Shown: positions 1-8,141, numbered from the stretch's first letter. The stretch is 18,947 bases of DNA from JBOGGX01 sp050744245 (GCA_050744245.1 JBOGGX010000104.1:1-18947), one strand, 5' to 3'. Made by a program: numbers and translations. The notes: generated by a model not told the origin, from the letters alone.

Positions 1-9
1 GGCGGGGGC

Positions 10-1266
10 TCAGGCGGTCTTCTGGAGGGTGACCTGGTAGCCGAGATCGTGGAGTTGGGCGATGAGGCGGTCTCGTCGGTGGTCGGGATCGGCTCGCCGT
101 GTGAAGTAGTCGCCGCCGAGGTCGTCGTAGTCGCAGTCGTTGCTGAGGAGGTGCCAGCAGATGACCAGGATCGAGTGGCCAACCGCGATGGCGGCCTTCT
201 TCTTGCCGATCCGGCGGGCGAGCCGCCAGAACTGGGCCGACAGGTAGGTGTCGCGGGTCCGGGCCGCGGCCCACGCGCATTGGGTGAGGATGTCGCGCAG
301 CCACACGTCGCCTTTGGTGGTCTTGCCCGAACCGCGTTTCCCGCCGGTGATGTTGTTGCCCGGGGCCATCCCGGCCCACGACGCCAGGTGCCCAGCGCTC
401 GGGACATGTCGACACCGATCTCGGCGATCACGCATTCGGCGGCCCGCTTCCCGACCCCGGTGATGGTGTCGAGCCGGTCACGGGCCCGCTCGAAAGGCAC
501 GTCGGCCTCGCTGGTGTGCTCGGCGAACAGCGCATCGACTCGTGCGTCGAGGGTCGCGGTGGCGGCTTCGAGATGGGCGGTGTGCTCGAGGGACAGGCCG
601 ATGAGCAGGGCGTGGTGGTCCCGGAACCGGCCCCGCAACGCCTGGCGCAGCTCGGGGATCTTCTTGCGCAACCGGCCCTTGGCCAGCTCGGCGAGGACCT
701 CGGGGTCACGTTCCCCGGCAACCAGCGCGGCGAGCATCGCCCGGCCCGACACCCCGAGCACGTCGGAGGCCACCGAGTCGAGCTTGATCCCGGCGTCCTC
801 GAGGGTCTTCTGGTTCCGCTGGCACTCGCTGGTGTGGGCCTGCGCGAGCCGCTTGCGGTAGCGGGTCAGGTCCCGCAACTCCCGGATCGCGGCCGGGGGC
901 ACAAAGCTGCCCCGCAGGAGCCCGTGTTCGAGCAGCTTGGGCCAGCCACTCGGCGTCGAGCACGTCGCTCTTGCGGCCCGGGAGGATCTTGACGTGGACG
1001 GGCGTTGACCAGCTTCAACTCGAAGGCACGCTCCTCCAGGACGTACCAGACGGGCTTCCAATAGGACCCGGTGGCCTCCATCACCACCTCGGTCACACCT
1101 CGGCGGTGAACCAGTCGGCCATCGCTTCGAGCTGCCCGGTGAACGACGGGAACGTCCGGGTCTCCCTCCGGCGACCACGGCCCTCGAGCCCCGGAGTTCG
1201 GACGCAGGCGACCACCTCGTCCTTGCCGATATCGATACCGGCGCACCGCTCCAACAGAACATCCAT
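10..1266 (-). pseudogene. IS110-family transposase, disrupted by four frame changes
   Basis: The five frame segments together span a 418-codon IS110-type DEDD transposase, a full length for the family. The start is ATG at 1266. The N-terminal RuvC-like part shows GIDIGK (first acidic residue), MEATGSYWKP (Glu) and SDVLDAEWLAQ (the Asp pair). The C-terminal Transposase_20 part shows GHLASWAGMAPGNN, a GKRGSGKTTKGD stretch and the terminal GGDYFTRR. The reading frame changes near 1093, 1006, 936 and 405; read across these points the protein aligns continuously, so each looks like a one-base indel, with net change zero. The position where I expect the family's SAG/SG serine reads NNITGG here, so the serine may be replaced by threonine; I am unsure of that alignment. 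As read, no functional transposase is made. The far end of the element lies at or beyond base 1. The alternative to decay is sequencing error. Confidence 0.85.
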
Positions 1267-1440
1267 CGCTCCTCCTCCACTGGTCCGGTGTGGGGCGGCG
1301 GGGCCAACCGATCTACGACGCTGAAAGGCGTGCACGGGACAACAGTTCGTGGTGCCGGGAAGGCCCCCCGGCGTCAGTCTGATTCGCGGGTTCGAGCGCA
1401 CCAAGCGCGAACGAGCTCAGCCAGCCCCGACACGATTCTC
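1267..1440 (-). other. Upstream non-coding end of the IS110 element, candidate bridge-RNA region
   Basis: No gene is visible between the transposase start and about 1460. Many IS110-family elements carry a structured bridge RNA in the non-coding end upstream of the transposase. Here the minus strand can form a GCCGGG/CCCGGC hairpin (plus-strand 1354-1372) and a second GC-rich stem around 1395-1425 (GTTCGCGC against GCGCTCGAAC, with a bulge). The outer boundary of the element is not visible, because IS110 elements lack terminal inverted repeats. The bridge-RNA assignment is inference from family knowledge and position only. Confidence 0.3.
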
Positions 1441-1461
1441 ATCCGTCGTGGCGGCCCAAGG

Positions 1462-1559
1462 CCATGGAATCTGTGGCGCAACGCCCACGGTGACATGGCC
1501 GAGGGCCTGGTGTTCTTCGCCGAGGACATCCTCGGGGTGCAGTTCGCGGACCTCAGGGC
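1462..1559 (+). pseudogene. Possible SUKH (SMI1/KNR4-like) domain remnant
   Basis: A short stretch reading W-N-L-W-R, then MAEGLVFFAEDILGVQFADL, resembles the core of SUKH-domain proteins (a hydrophobic GLxFFAxDxFGxQFA pattern), which are often immunity proteins for toxins. Downstream, the frame runs on antisense to the hemolysin III gene and looks like meaningless sequence, so only about 33 residues carry the resemblance. It lies between the IS110 end and the hemolysin gene, where remnants of an older gene would be expected. This is a weak call from pattern recognition alone. Confidence 0.25.
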
Positions 1560-1581
1560 GACAGAACCAGGAAACCCCGGC

Positions 1582-2226
1582 TCAGACGGCGATGCGCCAG
1601 ACCATGGCGAAGTGGCTGACCACGCCGACGAGCGTGCAGGCGTGCCAGACCTCGTGGAACCCGAACACCGCGGGCCGCGGATCGGGTCGGCGCCTGAGGA
1701 GGACGATCGAGCCGAGCGTGTAGGCCACCCCGCCGACGACCATCAGGACCAGGGCGAGCAGCGGCATCGAGGCGATGACGGCGGGAAGGGTGATGATGGC
1801 GGCCCACCCGAGCACGATGTAGAGCGCGTTCACCAGGGCGATCCGCCGCTCCACCCCGATCGCCTTGAACGTCACCCCCAACGCGGCCATGGCCCATGCC
1901 GCGACGAGCAGCGGGATGCCCCACGCCAGGGGCAACGCCAGCAGGCACACCGGGGTGTAGGTGCCGGCAATGAGCACGAAGATCATCGAGTGATCCAGCC
2001 GACGCATGCGCCGCCGGGCTCGGGTGCTCCTGGCCAGCCGGTGATAGGCGGCCGACGTGCCGAGCATGGCGGCCAGGCTGATCACGTAGATGGCGGTGGC
2101 CACCCGACCGGCCGTGCGCTCGGCCGCCAGGACGAGGATCAGCCCCGCCGGAATCGAGCCGAGGAACGCCCAGGCGTGGAGCCGGCCGCGCCAGGTGGGA
2201 ATCCCGAGGGCCGCCATCCGAGACAT
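1582..2226 (-). CDS. Hemolysin III / PAQR family integral membrane protein
   Basis: This is an intact 214-residue membrane protein of the HlyIII/YqfA branch of the PAQR superfamily, normally about 210-220 residues with seven helices. Visible family features are SAAYHR after the second helix, LDHSMIFVLIAGTYTP in the middle, and a C-terminal GFHEVWHACTLVGVVSHF helix. The His and Asp residues of these motifs form the predicted metal site. Hydrophobic segments are spread evenly. The start is uncertain: ATG 2226 is used here, ATG 2217 and an upstream TTG at 2262 are in frame, and none has a clear ribosome binding site. The physiological role in bacteria is poorly defined (membrane or lipid homeostasis is proposed), and the name does not prove hemolytic activity. 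It is divergent from carD with a 115-bp gap. Confidence 0.85.
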   Translation of the reverse strand: MSRMAALGIPTWRGRLHAWAFLGSIPAGLILVLAAERTAGRVATAIYVISLAAMLGTSAAYHRLARSTRARRRMRRLDHSMIFVLIAGTYTPVCLLALPLAWGIPLLVAAWAMAALGVTFKAIGVERRIALVNALYIVLGWAAIITLPAVIASMPLLALVLMVVGGVAYTLGSIVLLRRRPDPRPAVFGFHEVWHACTLVGVVSHFAMVWRIAV

Positions 2227-2328
2227 CGCCAGAAGTGTGCTCGCGACGCGGGCGGAGCACAACCTCGGGGGGGAGGTGGAGATTCGGGTCCGATCAGGCA
2301 GAATGGACGACCCTCGACCCGAAACTTC

Positions 2329-2333
2329 GGAGG
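2329..2333 (+). promoter_or_regulatory. Ribosome binding site fixing the carD start
   Basis: GGAGG lies 8 bases before GTG 2342. The upstream in-frame ATG at 2303 has no comparable site and would add residues not seen at the N-terminus of CarD proteins, so GTG 2342 is preferred. Confidence 0.7.
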
Positions 2334-2341
2334 TTCAGACG

Positions 2342-2863
2342 GTGGTCTTCGAGGTCGGCATGAAGGTGGTCTACCCCTCCCACGGCGTGGCCGAGGTGGT
2401 CGGACGCGAAGTCCAGGCCGTCAACGGCGACAACCAGGTCTACCTGGTGCTGTCGGTCCCCCAGCGGGGCTGGGGCACCCGGGGCGGCATGAAGGTGTCG
2501 CTGCCGGAGGACCGGGCCGAGGATCTGGGCGTCCGGGCCGCCATCTCCCAGGAGGACGCGGCCGACGTGCTGGAGCTGCTCGCCACCACCGACGTCCGGG
2601 TGCCGTCCAACTGGTCCCGGCGGTTCAAGAACCACCAGGAGAAGCTCAAGTCGGGCGACGTCTACCAGTGCGCCGAGGTGGTCAGGAACCTGGCCCGCCG
2701 GCAGCGGACGGCGTCGCTGTCGACCGCGGAGAAGTCGATGTACGCCCACGCCCGCCACATCCTGATCTCGGAGCTGGCCGTGTCGTGGGACGTCGAGGAC
2801 GAGGAGGCCGAGAGCCGGGTCGACCGGGCCCTCGAGCCGGTGTCCGACGCAGCCAAGGCCTGA
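2342..2863 (+). CDS. carD: CarD family RNA polymerase-binding transcription regulator
   Basis: The 173-residue product matches mycobacterial-type CarD along its length. CarD binds the RNA polymerase beta subunit and stabilises the open complex, particularly at rRNA promoters. The N-terminal RNAP-interaction domain begins VVFEVGMKVVYPSHGVAEV and carries YLVLSVPQ. The C-terminal DNA-binding part contains PSNWSRRFKNHQEKLKSGD, including the NWSRR motif with the tryptophan that wedges the promoter fork, then AEVVRNLARRQ and the helix ending HILISELA. A short GWGTRGGMK insertion precedes the VSLPEDRAEDLGVR strand. The gene stands alone and is convergent with the ABC permease, whose stop is 18 bases away. 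It is intact, unlike many genes in the window, which argues against uniformly poor sequence. Confidence 0.92.
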   Translation: MVFEVGMKVVYPSHGVAEVVGREVQAVNGDNQVYLVLSVPQRGWGTRGGMKVSLPEDRAEDLGVRAAISQEDAADVLELLATTDVRVPSNWSRRFKNHQEKLKSGDVYQCAEVVRNLARRQRTASLSTAEKSMYAHARHILISELAVSWDVEDEEAESRVDRALEPVSDAAKA

Positions 2864-2881
2864 CCGGCCGGCGCCGACGGG

Positions 2882-4510
2882 TCAGCTCAGCGCCAGGTCG
2901 CGGCGCCGGAACGACGCCAGCCCGAACCCAACCAACCCGGCCGCCACCGCACCCAGCACGAGCAGCGGCGCGGCCGTCACGTCGACCGACGGCGCGGCCG
3001 GCGTGTGAGTGAAGGGCGACAGGTCGAGCAGGGGCTGCGGCAGATCGAGCAGCACACCGAGCTGACCAAGCACCAGGCAGGCGGCCGGCACGGCCCACGA
3101 CAGGGCGACCGCCCACCGGGGTAGCAGGCCGAGGATGGCGACGGCGAACCCGGCCACGGTCAGCGCGGCGGGGACCCGGGCCAGGGCGGCCGGCACCAAC
3201 TCGGCCACGTGGGTGCCCGTGTCGCCGGCGACCAGACCGAACACCACCCCGGCGGCCAGGCCCATCAGGCCCATGAGCACCACCGTTCCCGCCACGGCGA
3301 TGGTGACGTGGCTGGCCATCCACCTCGTTCGGCTCACGCCGGTGGCGAGCAACGCCTCCAACCGGCCGGTCGACTCCTCTGACCGCATCCGCAGCAGCGC
3401 CCGGACCGCGTAGCCGGCGACGGCGACGCCCCCGAGCCCGAGGGCGGCCGTGAGCACGGCGTCGGTCAGGGTGCCGCCCCCGCCGATCTGCTCGATGACG
3501 TCGGCCGTCTGCTCGCTCGACCCGATCAGGTCGTCGGCCTCGGTGCCGACGCCCCCGTACGTCGCACCCAGGACGAGGAGGGCCACGACCCAGGCGAGGA
3601 GGACCCCGCGCTGCAGGCGCCAGGCCAGCCCGAGCGGGCTCAGCAGCCGGGCGTCGGCCTCGGCCGGTCCGGGAGGCACGGCGCGCATGCCCGCCCCGAC
3701 GTCACGATGGGAGGTGAGGGCGAAGGCGGTGGCCACCAGGGCGGCCACGGCCACGACCAACACGGCGAGGACCCACCACTGGTCGCCGTCGTAGGGGCGC
3801 GCCTGTTGTCCCCACCCCATGGGCGACAGCCACGACGGCCAGGCGCTGACCACCCGGATCCCGTCGTCGACGACCTGGCCGTAGGCGTCGCCCACCGCCC
3901 GCAGCAGGAAGGCGACCCCCACCGCGGCCATGGCGATGCCGTTGGCGCCTCTGGACGTGCCGGAGATCTGCGCGACGACGGCGGCGATGGCGACGAAGGT
4001 GATGCCGACCGCGGCGATGGCCGCCCCCGAGAGCAGCGAGCCGCCAACCGGCAGGTCGTTGGCGATGAGGGTCAACGTCGACAGCAGAGCGACCACGACG
4101 TTGGCCGCGGTCACGACGAGCAGGGCGGCGGCGAGGCCGGCGTGGCGTCCGACGATGCCCGCCCCGACCAGCTCGGACCGCCCCAGCTCCTCGTTCTGTC
4201 GGGTGTGGCGGACCACGGCGAAGGTGCTCATCACGGCCACGGCGAGCAACATGACCAGCAGCGCCTGGGCCGCCACCGTGGCCCCGAGGCTGGTGCCGGA
4301 AACCAGTCCGTTGGTCATGAGCGATACCGGGCTGGTGGCCGACGATCTGGCCAGGGCGATCCTGTCGTCCTCGTTCGGGTACAGGCCGATGACGCTGGCG
4401 ACGCTGATCGCGAGGAGGATGACGAGGCCGAGGATCCAGACGGGGAGCTGGATCCGGTCGCGCCGCAACGCCAGGCGGGCCAGCCGGAGGGTGCCGGTGA
4501 ACTGGGTCAC
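2882..4510 (-). CDS. ABC exporter permease, 12 membrane segments (polyketide-exporter type)
   Basis: This 542-residue membrane protein shows about twelve hydrophobic segments in two sets of six. Each half begins with a basic cytoplasmic stretch (RLALRRDRIQLP near the N-terminus and LGLAWRLQRG in the middle), and a RSEESTGRLEALLATGVSRTRWM loop lies in the second half. This is the architecture of the large permeases often annotated as 'exporter of polyketide antibiotics'. The start is GTG 4510, which overlaps the ATPase stop as GTGA, so translation is probably coupled. The open frame runs far upstream of this GTG, but that part is antisense to the ATPase gene and is not used. With the upstream ATPase it forms a complete exporter. 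The substrate is unknown. Confidence 0.85.
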   Translation of the reverse strand: MTQFTGTLRLARLALRRDRIQLPVWILGLVILLAISVASVIGLYPNEDDRIALARSSATSPVSLMTNGLVSGTSLGATVAAQALLVMLLAVAVMSTFAVVRHTRQNEELGRSELVGAGIVGRHAGLAAALLVVTAANVVVALLSTLTLIANDLPVGGSLLSGAAIAAVGITFVAIAAVVAQISGTSRGANGIAMAAVGVAFLLRAVGDAYGQVVDDGIRVVSAWPSWLSPMGWGQQARPYDGDQWWVLAVLVVAVAALVATAFALTSHRDVGAGMRAVPPGPAEADARLLSPLGLAWRLQRGVLLAWVVALLVLGATYGGVGTEADDLIGSSEQTADVIEQIGGGGTLTDAVLTAALGLGGVAVAGYAVRALLRMRSEESTGRLEALLATGVSRTRWMASHVTIAVAGTVVLMGLMGLAAGVVFGLVAGDTGTHVAELVPAALARVPAALTVAGFAVAILGLLPRWAVALSWAVPAACLVLGQLGVLLDLPQPLLDLSPFTHTPAAPSVDVTAAPLLVLGAVAAGLVGFGLASFRRRDLALS

Positions 4511-5436
4511 GAGTGGGCCAGCTCGGCTCGCTCGGGTTCGAGGGCCAGCTCGTCGCCGTAATGGCGGAGGAACAGCTCCTCGAGCGTTGGTGGCGTGCTC
4601 GTCAGGGTGCGGACCTCGAAGCCGAGGAGGTGGGCCAGCACCCGGTCGAGCCGGGCGGTCTCGACGTCGAAGTTGGCGTGGGTGCCGTCGGCGGCGACCC
4701 GAAGATCGTGGACGCCGTCGAGCTCGGCCAGCCCGCTCATGGCGCGGGCGGTGTCGACCGAGATCGTCGTCCTGGTCAGGTGGCGGAGCTCGGCCAGCGT
4801 TCCAGACTCGACGGTCCGTCCCAACCGGATGATGCTGACCCGGTCGCACAGCGCCTCGACCTCGGCCAGGACGTGGCTCGAGAGCAGCACCGTCTTGCCG
4901 GCCTCCCTCACCTCCTGCACGCAGTCCTGGAACACGGCCGCCATCAACGGATCGAGGCCGGACGTCGGCTCGTCGAGCAGGTACAGCTCGACGTCGCAGG
5001 AGAGGGCGGCGACGAGGGCGACCTTCTGACGGTTGCCCTTCGAATAGGTGCGGCACTTCTTGGTGGGGTCGAGGTTGAACCGCTCCAGCAGCATGGCCCG
5101 CCGGGCGGGGTCAAACCCGCCTCCCAGGTCGCCGAGCAGGTCGATGGCCTCTCCGCCGGACAGGTTGGGCCACAGGTTGACGTCGCCCGGCACGTAGGCC
5201 AGGCGGCGGTGCAGCTCGACCGCGTCCGCCCACGGGTCACCGCCGAGCAACGTGGCCCCACCGTCGTCCTTGCGGAGAAGCCCGAGGAGGATGCGGATGG
5301 TGGTGGTCTTGCCCGCGCCGTTCGGCCCGAGGAAGCCGTGGATCTCGCCCGTGGCGACCGAGAGATCGAGCCCGTCGAGCGCCAGGGTCGAGCCGAAGCG
5401 CTTGACCAGACCGGACACCGAGATGGCAGTGGTCAT
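4507..5436 (-). CDS. ABC exporter ATP-binding subunit
   Basis: A 309-residue nucleotide-binding subunit of a DrrA-like drug or antibiotic exporter. Walker A is GPNGAGKTT (about residues 37-45), the signature region is YSKGNRQK (131-138), Walker B is LYLLDEPTSGLD (151-162) and the switch histidine is in SSH (188). A C-terminal extension of about 85 residues, typical of exporter ATPases of this class, ends LEELFLRHYGDE followed by an acidic tail. The first gene of a two-gene operon, it overlaps the permease by four bases and is divergent from a MarR/GbsR-like regulator. That arrangement suggests efflux induced by a ligand of the regulator. The ligand cannot be read from sequence. Confidence 0.92.
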   Translation of the reverse strand: MTTAISVSGLVKRFGSTLALDGLDLSVATGEIHGFLGPNGAGKTTTIRILLGLLRKDDGGATLLGGDPWADAVELHRRLAYVPGDVNLWPNLSGGEAIDLLGDLGGGFDPARRAMLLERFNLDPTKKCRTYSKGNRQKVALVAALSCDVELYLLDEPTSGLDPLMAAVFQDCVQEVREAGKTVLLSSHVLAEVEALCDRVSIIRLGRTVESGTLAELRHLTRTTISVDTARAMSGLAELDGVHDLRVAADGTHANFDVETARLDRVLAHLLGFEVRTLTSTPPTLEELFLRHYGDELALEPERAELAHS

Positions 5437-5452
5437 GCCGGCTAAGCTACAC

Positions 5453-5481
5453 TTGTTTCACTAACTTGTGAAAGTTAAGAA
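5453..5481. promoter_or_regulatory. Divergent promoter with nested inverted repeats between exporter and regulator
   Basis: Two overlapping inverted repeats lie in an AT-rich stretch: TTTCAC-TAACTT-GTGAAA (5456-5473) and TAACTT-GTGA-AAGTTA (5462-5477). A plus-strand promoter fits TTGTTT (5453-5458), 17 bases, TAAGAA (5476-5481). A minus-strand promoter fits TTCACA, 17 bases, TAGCTT, leading toward the ATPase. A repressor bound here would cover both promoters, consistent with autoregulation and control of the exporter by the adjacent MarR/GbsR-like protein. The repeats are read directly; the function is inferred. Confidence 0.6.
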
Positions 5482-5521
5482 CGCCTAGAGATCACAGGAT
5501 TCTCGGGACAAGGAGGGGCGC

Positions 5522-6022
5522 GTGACGGGAGCGGACGGCCGACGCGACCACGAGGCCGTGCGTCGGTTCGTCGAACGCTTTGCCCTGAACCTGTTCGAGG
5601 CGGGCGTTCCCCGGATGCCGGCCCGGGTGTTCGCCGCGCTGCTCGCCTCCGACGCGGGCCGGCTCACCGCGGCCGAGCTGGCCGAGCGGCTCGACGTGAG
5701 CCCGGCGGCCATCTCCGGGGCGGTGCGCTACCTCATCCAGGTCCGCCTCGTCGTCCGCGAGCGCGAACCCGGCGCCCGACGCGACGACTACAGGGTCCAC
5801 GCCGACACCTGGTACGACTCGATGCTGCGGCGCGAGGAGCTGTTGGTCCGATGGGAGCACGATCTGGCCGACGGCGTCCGCGCCGTCGGGGCCGACACGC
5901 CGGCTGGCGTTCGCCTCGAGGAGACGCGACGGTTCTTCGTCTTCCTCGACGAGGAGGTGCCAAAGCTGCTGGAGCGGTGGCGCACGCGCCGGGACCGAGA
6001 GGCCGCCGCCCGCCCGAGGTGA
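5522..6022 (+). CDS. MarR/GbsR-like winged-helix transcription regulator
   Basis: A 166-residue DNA-binding protein. A winged helix spans about residues 30-95: RMPARVFAALLASDAGRLTAAELAERLDVSPAAISGAVRYLIQVRLVVRERE, with helix-turn-helix and wing. A longer helical C-terminal part, probably for dimerisation and ligand sensing, contains LRREELLVRWEHDLADGV and EETRRFFVFLDEEVPKLLERW. The start is GTG 5522, with AAGGAGG at 5510-5516 five bases upstream. Such regulators usually repress an adjacent exporter and their own gene. The divergent ABC exporter and the inverted repeats in between fit that role. The inducer is unknown. Confidence 0.85.
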   Translation: MTGADGRRDHEAVRRFVERFALNLFEAGVPRMPARVFAALLASDAGRLTAAELAERLDVSPAAISGAVRYLIQVRLVVREREPGARRDDYRVHADTWYDSMLRREELLVRWEHDLADGVRAVGADTPAGVRLEETRRFFVFLDEEVPKLLERWRTRRDREAAARPR

Positions 6023-6030
6023 CCTTCGGA

Positions 6031-6515
6031 TCAGGCGGTGGCGGCCGCTCGTCCGCCGAGGCCGATCCCGAACACGGCCGCGCCCGCCAGCACGGGCACG
6101 AGCAGGAACGCCTGGTGGGTGCCGAAGCCGTCGGCGAGCGCGCCGAGGACGAACGGCCCGGTGCCGACGGCCAGCCCGGCGCCGAGTGAGGCGCGGGCGG
6201 TGGCCAGGTCGGGCCGGCCGTCGGACAAGGCGATGACGCGAGCCAGGCCGAGCGGGAAGAGCAGGGCCAGACCGAGCCCGCTGACGAACAGTCCGACGAA
6301 CGACAGCCAGCCCACTGTGCTCGTCCAGAACATGGCGAAGCCGATCAGATAGACGGCAATGGCCCGATAGAGCAGCCATTCGGGCCGGTGGGACCGGGTG
6401 AACCGGCTGCCGGCCAGCCGGCCCAGGGTGAGGCCGGCCACGATGGCGGTGACGCCGGTGGCGGCCACACCGGCGGTCAGACCGGCCCGCTGCTCGAGCA
6501 CGTCCGAGCACCAGA
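6031..6515 (-). pseudogene. C-terminal half of an MFS transporter (5'-truncated)
   Basis: About 160 residues from SDVLEQRAGLTAG to the stop show helices and loops typical of the second half of a major facilitator transporter: TAIVAGLTLGRLAGSRF, then YLIGFAMFW, FVGLFVSGLGLALLFPLGLAR, the ASLGAGLAVGTGPFVLGALADGFG pair and a final hydrophobic helix. The first six helices are absent. Upstream the frame continues directly into a SARP regulator fragment, so the coding sequence as read is a chimera without a transporter start. It is convergent with the MarR-like regulator, whose stop is 8 bases away. It is not expected to transport anything. Confidence 0.8.
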
Positions 6516-7105
6516 TGGTCACCCGCCGGTGGTCGTCGAGGGCTCGGAGGACGTCCCTGAGTTCCCTGTCCCGATCGACGAGCGCGGTGACCGGCGCAGG
6601 AACGTTCGTCGGGTTGGGCGTGTGGGCCCGGTCCGCCGATGCGGCCAGGTCGAGCGTCGGGTCCTGGGCCAGGATGGCGTGCTCGAGCCGCTGGCGCTCG
6701 CGCCCGGGCTCGACGCCGATCTCCTCGAGGAGGACGCGCCGGGCGTGCTGGTAGATCCGTAGGGCTTCGGTCTGCCGGCCGCCCGGTACCGGGCGAGCAT
6801 CAGCACCCACCAGCGCCGCTCGCGGAGGAGCTGCTCCTCGACCAGTCGCTCCACCAGCGGGATGACGGTCTCGGCCCGCTCGCACTCGAGCCCCGCCCCA
6901 GTGGTCGTACTCGAAGCCGGCCAGGGCGCGCCCGCGCCAGAGCGCCAGCCCGGAGTCGAGCAGCGCCCTGGCCTCCTCCGGCCGGTGTTCGTGCAGCGCC
7001 CGGCGGCCGGAGGTCACCAGGTCTCGAACCGCAGGGCATCGATGCCGTCCTCGGGCACGTCGAGGACGTAGCCGGAGCTCGCCGTGCGCAGGCCGCCGGG
7101 CCCTC
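6512..7105 (-). pseudogene. SARP/AfsR-type regulator remnant (BTAD domain)
   Basis: This is the middle of a Streptomyces antibiotic regulatory protein. It runs from SSGYVLDVPEDGIDALRFE, through RRALHEHRPEEARALLDSGLALWRG, RLVEEQLLRERRWWVLMLARYRA and EALRIYQHARRVLLEEIGVEP, to LVDRDRELRDVLRALDDHRRVTI. That last stretch is the linker that normally enters an NB-ARC ATPase. The N-terminal winged helix is missing. The frame changes near 7018, 6895 and 6780. The ATPase part is cut off just before the expected Walker A motif and replaced by the MFS fragment. It is a dead gene at both ends. Confidence 0.8.
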
Positions 7106-7116
7106 CGGCGGCCGTT

Positions 7117-7145
7117 TAGTTAGTTTAGTCAAACTAAACTAACTA
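7117..7145. promoter_or_regulatory. Perfect 29-bp palindrome, probable repressor operator
   Basis: Left arm TAGTTAGTTTAGT, centre CAA, right arm ACTAAACTAACTA: 13-base arms with no mismatch. It is an AT-rich island in GC-rich DNA and is flanked by a SARP fragment and an Ig-like gene. The minus strand contains TTGACT as a possible -35. There is no GC stem and no T tract, so it is not a typical terminator. Size and symmetry fit a TetR- or MarR-type operator, possibly once belonging to the truncated MFS gene. Confidence 0.6.
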
Positions 7146-7263
7146 GGTGCGACCCGTGCGCCGGGGTATTGGGCGCGTTTCACCCCGCTGGATGTGGTGA
7201 AGCGCGCCGAACGACTCCGAGGGCCCGACGCCGACGCCGACGCGCCGACGCGCCAGAGCGAGC

Positions 7264-8141
7264 TCAGCGCAACCGGGCCGGGCCGGCGCTCGTGACGACC
7301 CGCCAGCCGTCGACGTCGAGCACCGCCCCGATCGCGTCGAGGCCGCGCGGCAGCCCGGTGACCCGAGCGTGGTAGCGACGCTCCGCAGGTAGCCAGGCCA
7401 TCGGACGCTCAGCACCACCTGGCCGGCCGAGTCCCTGACCTCGAGGGTGGCCGCGGCCACCTGCACCGGTTGCCCGTTGGCCCCGACGACCCGCAGGAAC
7501 GCGTCGAAGCCACCCGACACCGCGTCGCGCCGCAGCTCCCGCTCGGCGTCATAGGGGAACAGCCGGACGGTGCGCCGCTCGGTCGTCTTGTTGCCGACGA
7601 CGTCGGTGGAGATCCCGGTGATCGTGTCCTGGCCGACACCGAGCGCCACGTTCGTCGCGAACCGCCCGCCCGGCCCCACCGTCACCGGCCGACCGTTGAC
7701 CTCGACCGGCGCCGTGCCGGCGATCGCATCGCCCGCGGTTCCGGTCACCCGGGCGACGGGGTCGAAGAACCCGTCGCGATCGAGCGGCGTCCAGGCCAAG
7801 GCGGGACCGGTCGTGTCGAGCATGATCGTGACCTCGTCCGACGGCGCCGACGAACCGGCGAAGTTGGTGGCCGCCGCGGTGATGACGTTCGGCCCCTCGA
7901 CCAGGCCGACCTCGACGGTGTAGGACCGGTCGCGGTCGGGAGCGACGACGGCAACCTCGGCGCCGTCCCTCAGCACCGACTCCGTCGAGCGGAACTCGGC
8001 CGTCCCCGTCACCCGGACCGTCGGCGTGGTGACGATCGGTGGAGCGTCGGTCGTCAGCTCCGGCGCGGCCGGCACCGACTGCTGGGCCGCGGCCGCCTCG
8101 ACGCCGAACAGCGGCGGCGGTTGCCGTGGCCGCTGGTTCAT
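7264..8141 (-). pseudogene. Ig-like repeat protein with a 3' frameshift
   Basis: From ATG 8141 the product contains at least two beta-sandwich (bacterial Ig-like, Glucodextranase_B-like) repeats. One has VRVTGTAEFRSTESVLRDGAEV with VGLVEGPNVITAAATNFAGSSAPSDEVTIMLDTTGP. The other has ARVTGTAGDAIAGTAPVEVNGRPV with ALGVGQDTITGISTDVVGNKTTERRTV. A C-terminal domain continues through GFDAFLRVVGANGQPVQVAAATLEVRDSAG. Near 7400 the sensible frame shifts and continues as AERRYHARVTGLPRGLDAIGAVLDVDGWRVVTSAGPARLR, stopping at 7264; the unshifted frame runs on to 7143 as meaningless sequence. No signal peptide or anchor is visible, so the N-terminus may also be lost. Such repeats are usually extracellular adhesive or binding modules. 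The specific function is unknown. Confidence 0.65.

Noticed and set aside
2303..2305. ATG 2303 as the carD start
   Set aside because: There is no ribosome binding site, and it adds residues absent from CarD N-termini; GTG 2342 has GGAGG at proper spacing.
1288..3012. 574-codon plus-strand open frame
   Set aside because: It runs antisense to hemolysin III and in the wrong frame through carD. Apart from the short SUKH-like patch, its Gly/Arg/Pro-rich translation is the usual shadow of GC-rich genes.
4511..5056. N-terminal extension of the ABC permease to 5056
   Set aside because: It overlaps the ATPase in another frame and is arginine-rich and low in hydrophobicity; GTG 4510 with the GTGA overlap is the natural start.
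5492..6511. 339-codon minus-strand frame opposite the MarR-like gene
   Set aside because: It is antisense to a well-supported regulator and out of frame with the MFS fragment; its composition is Arg/Gly/Pro-rich with no domain pattern.
7117..7145. Palindrome as a rho-independent terminator
   Set aside because: The stem is AT-rich with no GC clamp and no T tract on either strand.
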